Assembly: GCA_031761405.1 (NCBI GenBank)
Contig: JASEVX010000013.1
Coordinates: 48,413,535 to 48,477,534 of the forward strand
DNA from: Serripes groenlandicus
Taxonomy: Eukaryota; Mollusca; Bivalvia; Cardiida; Cardiidae
DNA: 64,000 nt
Direction of reading: 5' to 3'
The notes under the pieces were generated by a model that saw only the letters and a program-made list of their open reading frames with translations, was not told the DNA's origin and ran no database searches. The position numbers were made by a program, and so were the translations under genes. This document shows, in pieces, positions 55,078-64,000 of the stretch (the first letter of the stretch is position 1; the number at the start of each line of letters is the position of its first letter).

Positions 55078-56290
55078 ATCATTTGTGGAGATGATAATAA
55101 ATGCTATAAAATAGTCAATAATGTATTTGACTGTTTAAACTGTTTAATTCAGGAAAAAAATACGCTGTACAAGTTTCAAAAACAATAAAAAATGAATTTT
55201 GGATCGATGTACTGAAGTTGTACATTTTGTTTATTGAAAAATCGTAACTCAAAGAATGGGAACAAATAGTGAATATGCCTTTGTTTTTTAATGAGAATTT
55301 TAAGGTCAATAAACGGATAATTCACTTTCTGGATATCACAATCCTTCCATTAACTGCTATTTAAATCCAATTTTAACTAAAAAAGACACTAATAAAGATG
55401 TCTATAATACATTAATACAGAATCATGAAGTACCTACCAGTCAGATTAAATGGATTTTTCTGGATCCAAATTCCAACATTGATTGGAAAATAGCATATGG
55501 TAATATATTTAAGATCTACAAAAGACACTTATATTCAATGGTCACAAACAAGAATAGTTCATAGAATAATAGCGACAAATTCTCTCTTATTTAAAATGAA
55601 ATAAGTCGAAACAAATTTGTGTTCTTTATGTGAATCAAACGAAGAAACTCTAATACGTCTGTTCTATGAATGCGAAAAGGTAAAACCGTTAATACAAATG
55701 ATTTTACATACGATTAGGGAACTAGATCAAACTATACAAATAACAAGCTCAAACATACTCTTAGGGTTTTGTAAAAACAACTTTTAACTGGACATCTTAT
55801 TTTTTAGAAATAAAACGTTATATATACTCGTATAAAACAAAACTAATAACACCTTCAAATAATGGCCTAACAAATCGACTACGTTTAGCCTAGAATATTT
55901 ACAATTCCACAAGACAAGCCGAATCAGATAAAGAAAGCTGGACAATTGTAAGATATATGTTACAAAACCACTCGTAACTTCTGATATAGACTTATATTCG
56001 TATTACAAATCGAAAAATGCATGTTTTTATTTTGTTTGTTTGTTTGTTTTTCTGTTATCTTTTAAAGCTTCCTTTTCCCATCATAAAAATGTATAGCTTT
56101 ATTAACACGTGTAAAACTTAAAAACCTTTTATAAGCTTGACCCCCTATTTATTGATTCATACTATAAACCTAATATTCTAACATATATCTACTTACACTT
56201 TACTGTAAGGTATGGGGGAGGATGGCCACGAACTTCACATATCTATGCACGTGGAAAATAAAGTTATATATTTAAAAAAAAAAAAAAAGA

Positions 56291-56599
56291 ATCTATAGGT
56301 AGAAGGCTGGAGACATATCGTTGGTGGTCTCGACTGAATGGTGCTGCTGAACACTTGCTCCATTGTTAAAGCTTTATAAATGATTTTAAAAATAGAAATG
56401 TAGTTCTAAATATAGACATATGATGTCATTCAATAGATGGCCGCCACGCATGCGCAGTCGTTATATGCAAATTAGTTACGATAACTAGATCAGCACAAAG
56501 GCTGCCTCTCTTGTGTCAATCCTTATATGCAAATGAGATACTATAATCCGCAACTAGGTCAACAAAATGACGCCCGTTTGTTTACAAGCAAACCGGCGC
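56291..56599. other. Gap after LINE
   Basis: CCGCCACGCATGCGCAGTCG near 56441 is another NRF-1-like site. No gene recognised. Confidence 0.35.
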
Positions 56600-57490
56600 C
56601 TTTACTACTAACGGTGTTTACATCGCTTACAACAGTATTTTACATACACTGCGCGAATGGCGTTAAATCTGGTGTCTTATAGCTATATCACATAGAACGG
56701 TGTTAACACTTCTTTCAACGGTATTATAGTTATATCACTTAGAACGGTGTTTCAACACTAGTTTAGCTATATCACTTAAAATGGTGTTTACATCGCTTAA
56801 ACCAGTATTTTACATACGCTACTCGAATGCAGTTAACTCTGCTTTCAAAAGTATTATAATTATATAACTTAGAGCTGTGTTTACACTTGTTACAACATAA
56901 TTATAGCTATATCACTTAGAACTGTGGTTACATCGTTTACAACACCATTATATCAATATCACTTAGAGCTGTTGACACTTTTAACAACAGTATTATAGCC
57001 TAATCAGAATGGTGTTTACTCTGCTCTCAACAGTTTTATACCTTCACTACTCAGAATATTGTTTACTGTGCTTTCAACAGTATTATAGCTATATCACGTA
57101 GAACGCTGTTTACATCGCTGACAGCAGTGTTATATTTACACTACTAGAATTGCAATAACACTGCTGTCTTATAGCTATGTCACTTATAACTGTAATTTAC
57201 TTACACTACTCAGTATGGTGTTAACACTTTATTCAACAGTATTATAGCTCTATCACTTAGAAAGGTGTTTACATCGCTAACAACATTACCATATCTACAC
57301 TACTCGAATGGAGTTTATTCTGCTTTCAACAGTATTATAGATATATCTGTTAGAAGTGTATAAATACACCTCTTACAACAGTATTATAGTTACACTACTC
57401 AGAATGGTGTTTACTCTGCTTTTATCAGTATCATACCTTCACTACCTACAATGGTGTTTACTCTACTTTCAACAGTATTATAGCTATATC
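56600..57490. repeat. About 45-bp tandem repeat, right of the LINE
   Basis: Same words as 51371-51840 (CAGTATTATAGCTATATCAC, AGAATGGTGTTTAC) with more drift and a variant containing CTTACAACAGTATTATA. Confidence 0.8.
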
Positions 57491-57595
57491 ACGTAGTAAC
57501 ACCCAACGCTGGTGTAATGAAAACCGTATGGTGATCAATGTATCAAAAACTAAAAGTATGCTCTTAGTTTCGCCTCGGGTAACAGTATTTTCCTC
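57491..57595 (+). pseudogene. Non-LTR reverse transcriptase scrap
   Basis: About 30 codons read QRWCNENRMVINVSKTKSML, which matches the W.N.M.IN..KTK.M segment found after the catalytic box in many LINE reverse transcriptases. Nothing of the rest remains. Confidence 0.6.
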
Positions 57596-58199
57596 ATGTT
57601 GACAATATGTACTGTCACACTGGAAGCCATGCAATATTTATATAATGTGTTGCGCATATCCAATTATCCATCTACCGTTGCAGGTTATATTCTGATATAT
57701 TAAGAACATATCCCAACATCAGTCTACCGTTGTTTGATTTAATACAGTACAGTATATTGATGCTACTAAAATATCATACGCGCCACATGCATTGCAGCCC
57801 CTTTTTATGATGTTTTTTTCAGTATTTAATATCGTATAAACAATTCATGTGAAGTGTGCTCTAGTTAATGATGTTATGAAATTAATAATTGAGTCCTGAG
57901 TAAATTTACAAAATTCCTATATCAAATATAAAATGTTATAAAAGTTCGTAGTGATCATTTTGTACGGAGCCATTGGTAAGGAGTCCTGAATCAATTGTCA
58001 ATTGCTTAAACAAAATCGATTACGTACTGAATATAACACTGATTCACTGAGACAAGACTTGATTATTGTGAATATGTATAATTAACCGAGGACTCAGAAG
58101 TGCATCAATCGAACCACTGCACTTCTGTTAAGGTAGAATAGAAACCGTCATGAATGGTTCAATAACCCACCATGTTAACTAAGCCACGAACTCTTACCT
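57596..58199. other. Intergenic, nothing recognised
   Basis: AT-rich, no repeat or coding signal seen. Confidence 0.3.
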
Positions 58200-58620
58200 T
58201 GTCTATCTATTTCCAGAGCATTGGACCTTATGATGTATGAACTAGTACTCACCGTGTACACCAATCCACGGTCTCTTGCCATGTCTATATATGTCCAGAG
58301 TAGTGGACCCTATGATGTATGCACTAGTTTGTATAACCCACCATGTACACGAAACCACGAACTGTTACCCTGTTTACCTATTTCCAGAGCAGTGGACCTT
58401 ATGGTGTATGTACTAGTACTCACTATGAACACCAACACACGATCTCTTACCATGTCTATCTATTTCCAGAGTAGTGGACCTTATGATGTTTGCACTAGTT
58501 TGTATAACTCAGTCTCACCATGTAAACCAAACCACGAACTCTAACCATGTCTATCTATTTCCAGAGCAGTGGACCTTATGATGTATGTACTAGTTCGCGT
58601 TCACTTGAATGTTACGTCCC
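58200..58620. repeat. 80-90 bp tandem repeat with acceptor-like units, 5 copies
   Basis: Each unit reads ATGTCTATCTATTTCCAG then AGCAGTGGACCTTATGATGT and ATGTACTAGT. The CTATTTCCAG looks like a splice acceptor. The final unit runs on into new sequence (58596-58660) that stays open in more than one frame; no domain is recognised. Confidence 0.8.
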
Positions 58621-60039
58621 ACAACATCAAGTTTGGAGGTCAAATACGGATTTAAAAAGATGAAATACAACCCTTATCTGTAGCTCTAGTTGACTCATGA
58701 TTATTTTGACGTGACTGTTTATAAAGGAGGTAAAATAAGGATTTAAAAAGATGATATACAGTCATTACCTTTAACTCCATGTGACTCACGATAAGTTTGG
58801 CGTGTCTGTTTATAAAGGAGGTAAAATCGATTGAGCGGAAATCTAACTGAACGACATGTAAACAAACCTAAACCCTTTCAATGCTGAAATTTTAAAATGG
58901 TATTATCCTCCTTTGCTTTTCGAAGAGACCAATGCCGATTCTAGGAATATCAAGATGAAACACTTGAGTTGAGCAAACTGTTAAGAGACTGGTCAGACGG
59001 CTGGTCTGACTCTAAACTGGTGGCACAGGTTTCACAAAATCAGTTTCAGAGGTCAAATGGTTCACAAAACGGGTAATGAAATTAACTAAATTAATTTACC
59101 TGTGTTCTTGTACAACTATGTGGCAGTATACAATGACTGGCATGACATTACAATTCTTTCACGTGTCTGGCTTTTCCTATATCAACTGTCGGTTTAAAAA
59201 GAAGTAAACAAATATAAAGGGAGGTTACTTTAAATGACTTAAAATACACGAGTTTACCAAGATTTAACACCTGTATTAATCCGGTGTCACTAAACAGAGT
59301 CTGGTCGAGTCTGGTAGAGTCTGGTGATCAAATATCCCATTACATCACTTTCACACCTGTATTAATGCTTTTCCTACATACAGATGTTTTCAGGCGACTC
59401 TGAAGCAGACGACTTTTTGAAAATATTTTGGCAAAAGAAGGAATGCTCAAGATGATCAGTTTCTCTTTTTGTCACAATGTTTTCAAATGTACTTAATAAT
59501 AAAACTCTTACTATTTTAGATTTGTTGTTTATAGAAATGGGTTAATTTCTCCATGTTGGTGTCTGTGATGTTCCCTGACACTCACTCTTATTTATTAGTT
59601 CTGTTTTCCTTTAGATCAGTTAAGGTCTCCAACATATAGAAGCAGGAATGGCTTCATGATTACGGTGAACCTTTAACAAATTATGTGAGTTCTTTTTTCT
59701 ATGCCAAGCACAGGGAACTCTCCTACCCCAATTTCATATACCCATCATACAAAATGAACGTTGAAGGGACACTAACCAATTACATTATATACGGGAGACT
59801 ACTCTTTACTATGTATTGTATATGTGTAATAAGTACTGTATGGATTATATACATTTATTTATATATTCTATTATGTATAACAGCAATACTTTACGATTGT
59901 ATTGTCACTCTAGTTTTAGTTGTCATTGAATAAACACAATTAAGTGATATCAGTTTAGTAGTTCTGTATATATGACAATCAAAACTGATATAATATAATG
60001 TATTACTCTACAAGTTCTTACAAAGATATTAAATTGTTT
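58621..60039. other. Intergenic, one degraded MITE
   Basis: A duplicated phrase GGATTTAAAAAGATGA..TACA occurs near 58650 and 58740. A degraded TTAA MITE spans about 59360-59545. The AT-rich open frame at 59685-59933 resembles nothing I know. Confidence 0.4.
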
Positions 60040-61890
60040 TTAGTTTTGAGCAAGCGCTCATTTGGTAAAGAAGGAAGTCGTATTACTTGACAATGTAGAC
60101 CTGACCCTGACCTTTGTGTATTATTATGAGCTAAACATACTCAAGTCTGGAACAAGGCTCATGTGGTAAAGAAGGTTCATCTGAGCATAATTGTGAGGTA
60201 CACGCTGTTCAGACTGGAGCACGGTTCATTTGGTTAAGATGGGAGACGTATGACACGACATTGTTGACCTTACCCCGTCTCCTGTGTATTATTGTGACGT
60301 ACACGCAGTAACGACTGGAGCACGGTTCATTTGGCAAAGATGGGGGACGTATCACACGACATTATTGACCTTACCCCGTCCTCTGTGTATTTTTGTAACG
60401 TACACGCAGTAACGACTGGAGCACGGTTCATTTGGCAAAGATGGAGGACGTATTATACGACATTATTGTCCTTACCCGTCCTCTGTGTATTATTGTAACG
60501 TACACGCAGTAACGACTGGAGCACGGTTCATTTGGCAAAGATGGGGGACGTATTAAACGACAATGTTGACCTTACCCCGTCCTCTGTGTATTATTGTGAG
60601 GTACACGCTGTTCAGACTGGAGCACGGTTCATTTCGTAAAGATGGGGAAGGTATTACACGACAATGTTAACCTTACCCCGTCCTCTGTGTATTATTGTGA
60701 GGTACACACTGTTCAGACTGGAGCACGGTTCATTTCGTAAAGAAGGGGGACGTATTACACGACATTATTGACCTTATCCCGTCCTCTGTGTATTATTGTA
60801 ACGTACACGCAGTAACGACTGGAGCACGGTTCATTTGGTAAAGATGGGGGACGTATTACACGACATTATTGACCTTACCCCGTCCTCTGTGTATTATTGT
60901 AACGTACACGCAGTAACGACTGGAGCACGGTTCATTTGGCAAAGATGGGGGACGTATTACACGACATTATTGACCTTAACCCGTCCTCTGTGTATTAGTG
61001 TGAGGTACACGCTGTTCAGACTGGAGCACGGTTCATTTGGTAAAGAAGGGAGACGTATTACACGACATTGTTGACCTTAACCCGTCTTCTGTGTATAAGT
61101 GTGAGGTACACGCAGTTTGGACTGGAGCACGGTTCATTTGGTAAAGATGGGGGACGTATTACACGACATTATTGACCTTACCCCGTCCTCTGTGTATTAG
61201 TGTGAGGTACACGCTGTTCAGACTGGAGCACGGTTCATTTGGTAAAGAAGGGAGACGTATTACACGACATTGTTGACCTTAACCCGTCCTCTGTGTATTA
61301 GTGTGAGTTACACGCACTGGAGCACGGTTCATTTGGCAAAGATGGGGGACGTATTACACGACATTGTTGGGCTTACCCCATCCTCTGTGTATTATTGTAA
61401 CGTACACGCAATAACGACTGGAGCACGGTTCATTTGGCAAATATGGGGGACGTATTACACGACAATGTTGACCTTACCCCATCCTCTGTGTATTATTGTA
61501 ACGTACACGCAGTAACGACTGGAGCACGGTTCATTTAGCAAATATGGGGGACGTATTACACGACAATGTTGACCTTACCCCGTCCTCTGTGTATTATTGT
61601 GAGGTACACGTTGTCCAGTCTGAACCGAGGATCACTTGGTATAGAAGGGAGACAAATAACACGACAATGTTGACCTTGCCTCGTCCTCTGTATACTTTTT
61701 TGATATACACGTTGCTCAGTCTGGAGAACGGTTCATTTGGTAAAGATGGGGGACGTAATAAACGACAATGTTGACCCTTCCCGTTCTCTGTGTATTATTG
61801 TGAGGTACACGTTGTTCAGTCTTTAGCAAGGTGCATTTGGTAAAGATGGGGACGCATTACACGACAATGTTGACCTTACTGACCTCTGTC
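60040..61890. repeat. 100-bp tandem repeat, about 18 copies
   Basis: GACTGGAGCACGGTTCATTT recurs about every 100 bases (60313, 60413 and so on), with GGGGGACGTATTACACGACA and ACCCCGTCCTCTGTGTATTA in each unit. Open frames within it are by-products. Confidence 0.95.
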
Positions 61891-62370
61891 AATATGAGAT
61901 TTAAAGGGTGGTAGATATCCAATGACAAACACGATTTAATCTTGATTTGTATGTATACCCATTTCGTACAAAAATCACCAAGCATATTACGGGTGTATTG
62001 AGCCAAGCTTTAACACATAAATATAACTGTTATCATGACGTACGCAGCTCTGCCTGTTCCGGTGCCAAGTCATATCAGGGTCTTGTCAGTTCGGCACATT
62101 GGAACCCCGGCTGGACCATTAATTAAACCCGATTATTGACAAACAATGTTGTTGTTAGAATATGTACATTTACACAAGTAACATATATATCAGCCACGTC
62201 TGTCGACTTGGCATCATTTAGTGTTACATTGGCAAACGAATATTGAGGCAATACTTCTAGAATTTGTCAGAAAATGTATTTACGTATATATAACATATAC
62301 GCGGACAGTGACTACTCTGCTAGGACTGTGAGTGTGCATAGACTCACGTAAGTCTTGATTGTAAGGTTGC
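61891..62370. repeat. Duplicated block matching 44.4-47.5 kb
   Basis: GGGTGGTAGATATCC, CTGCCTGTTCCGG, ACTTCTAGAATTTGTCAGAA and CTACTCTGCTAGGACTGTGA each have counterparts between 44440 and 47460, in the same order but closer together. Confidence 0.75.
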
Positions 62371-63475
62371 AAATTGGTTGACGAAGCTCGTACAGACTCA
62401 TTTAAGTCTTGACTGTATGCAGATGCATTACCATCTAGAAACGCCAGACGCGGCAAATACAGACTCATCTAAGTCTTGACTGTATGCAGATGCATTACTA
62501 TCTCAAAACGCCAGACGCGGCTAGTACAGACTCATCTAAGTATTGACTGTATGCAGATGCATTACCATCTCAAAACGCCAGACGCGGCTAATACAGACTC
62601 ATCTAAGTCTTGACTGTATGCAGATGCATTACTATCTCAAAACGCCAGACGCGGCTAATACAGACTCATCTAAGTCTTGACTGTATGCAGATGCATTACT
62701 ATCTCAAAACGCCAGACGCGGCTAGTACAGACTCATCTAAGTCTTGACTGTATGCAGATGCATCACTATCTCAAAACGCCAGACGCGGCTAGTACAGACT
62801 CATCTAAGTCTTGACTGTATGCAGATGCATTACTATCTCAAAACGCCAGACGCGGCTAGTACAGACTCATCTAAGTATTGACTGTATGCATATGCATTAC
62901 TATCTCAAAACGCCAGACGCGGCTAGTACAGACTCATCTAAGTATTGACTGTATGCATATGCATTACTATCTCAAAACGCCAGACGCGGCAAATACAGAC
63001 TCATCTAAGTATTGACTGAACGTAGAAGCATTACGCTCTCGAATTGCAAGACGCGGCTCATAGATACTCACCTAAATCTTGACTGTATGCAGATGTATTT
63101 ATATCTCAAATCGCAATTCGCGGCTCATAGAGACTCATCTAAGTATGGACTGTACACAGATGTATTTATATCTCAAATCGCAATACGCGGCTCATACAGA
63201 CTCGTCTAAGTTATGACTGTACGCATGTACCTTTATATCTCAAATCACCAGACGCGGTTCATACGGACTGACCCAAGTCTTGACTGTACGTAAATGCAAT
63301 AAAACTTCAAATCGCAATACGCGGCTCATACAGACTCATCTATGTCTGGACTGTACGCAGATGCATTGTGATCTCAAATCGCAGGACGCGGTTCATACAG
63401 ACTAACCATAGGCTGGACTGTACGCAGATGCATTAATATCTCAAATCGCAAGATACATACCACGGCGACCCTTAA
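62371..63475. repeat. 67-bp tandem repeat near the broken Mab-21-like copy
   Basis: GACTCATCTAAGTCTTGACT and CAGATGCATTACTATCTCAA recur every 67 bases, about 10 nearly identical units, then drift to units like those at 47.9-48.7 kb. Confidence 0.9.
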
Positions 63476-63549
63476 GTTCAACGATCAATAGTTTGAACCC
63501 CAATAAGTAAATAAACTCGGACGTCATTTTGGTTTCGATCATGCTTACC

Positions 63550-64000
63550 TTAATTTCCCTTCATAGTTACCGTCTCTCTGTGTCCAAGATTAGGGTCCGT
63601 GTCTAGAACGTGTGCTAGTTTCAGCACAGCCGATACTATTTTTGTCCATTTATTTAATTTTAAAAAAAGTAAATACTGTAGAATATACAAATAAATATGT
63701 GAATCTACCGTTATCCACTTAAACCAGTAGTACTGTTCCATTTGAAATTCAGATCCAGGATGTGTGAACACATTACGAAACATCTCGTATTGAAGAGCTA
63801 CATGGACAAGACTAACTTGAGATTGATGAAATGCCATACAGCCTGTGGTGCAATGTCTAAATTATTTGCTTGAAATGTCAGTAAATCTCATTTTTTTAAC
63901 GAGAGCGAAATTAACATTACTTTTATAGTCGTAGCAGCCACACATAGATATAACAAATGGTTCTATTTTGTTTTCACATGCATCTAGAATGCGCATACAC
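63550..64000 (-). pseudogene. Broken second copy of the Mab-21-like gene, cut by the window edge
   Basis: The minus-strand frame 63837-63550 (SQVSLVHVALQYEMFRNVF, GSEF, WITVDSHIYLY, DPNLGHRET) matches residues about 592-690 of the 48791-50965 protein. It ends in a new stop after VTMKGN, and upstream reads SSK-stop-FRHCTTGC where the intact gene has SSKDFRRHCTTGC. The rest lies beyond 64000. Confidence 0.8.

Larger units (their letters stand above)
52200..56290 (+). mobile_element. Decayed L1/Tx1-type LINE with poly(A) tail
   Basis: Plus-strand pieces in order: an AP-type endonuclease (LKILSYNCRGLNN, VCLQETHF, then after a frameshift near 52680 IINIYAPN, CGDFNLV, GRLDYFLMS, SDHSI); RT N-terminal region (RSRSNWIDNGEKVTNYFC); RT core (LLILIDFEKAFDSL, RGCRQGDPISAYIF, ILCNEILNIKI); the catalytic box now reads CEDNTT in place of a YADDTT-type motif; thumb (KMSGLKINFDKTK); and a C-terminal cysteine motif (CSLCESNEETLIRLFYECEK, about 55618-55680). 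The 3' end has AATAAAGTT and a run of A at 56272-56288. Stops and frameshifts throughout show that it is inactive. The FILC.EIL.IKIR phrase is typical of the L1/Tx1 group, from memory. Confidence 0.85.

Noticed and set aside
60835..61774. Open frames in the 100-bp array
   Set aside because: They shift frame between units and follow the repeat period, not a protein.

Overview
The window is eukaryotic, animal DNA, AT-rich and crowded with repeats. Spliced GT-AG genes, tRNA-derived SINEs, tandem arrays, (ACGG)n-bearing elements with terminal hairpins, and a Mab-21/cGAS-like gene with a duplicated relative all suggest a bivalve mollusc, perhaps a venerid clam. That placement is an inference from recalled repeat and gene families; no search was run.

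Layout. 0-6 kb: a recent 0.58 kb tandem duplication and two hairpin-ended tandem-repeat elements. 6.1-9.6 kb (minus): a broken copy of a multicopy invertebrate gene family, with an internal inverted piece. 11.6-15.5 kb: a roughly 60-copy, 62-bp satellite that appears to have grown inside one SINE. 17.6-41.0 kb (plus): a ten-exon gene whose exons I could join in frame, encoding VWA, SRCR and ZP domains and ending in a stop; its 5' end (signal peptide) was not found with confidence. Its large third intron contains, on the same strand, an intact four-exon gene (22128-28626) that fuses a Mutator-like DDE transposase region to a DEDDh 3'-5' exonuclease. 41.4-42.9 kb: another tandem-repeat element with a second element inside it. 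44-51 kb: duplicated blocks and an intact 724-codon Mab-21/cGAS-like gene (minus). 52.2-56.3 kb: a decayed L1/Tx1-type LINE with a poly(A) tail. 57.5-64 kb: a reverse transcriptase scrap, several tandem arrays, and a second, broken copy of the Mab-21-like gene running off the right edge, preceded by the same kind of array as the first copy.

The recurring theme is local tandem growth at gene and SINE landmarks. Several exons of the VWA-SRCR-ZP gene are preceded by arrays built from their own splice acceptor, and one ZP exon exists in four tandem copies of which only the last keeps an acceptor AG. A palindromic MITE with TTAA at its ends is scattered through the window; in two places one copy sits inside another at an internal TTAA. 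The transposase-exonuclease fusion is the best candidate for an unusual biological system here. The VWA-SRCR-ZP protein looks secreted or matrix-associated, and the Mab-21-like gene may be a nucleotide-sensing enzyme.
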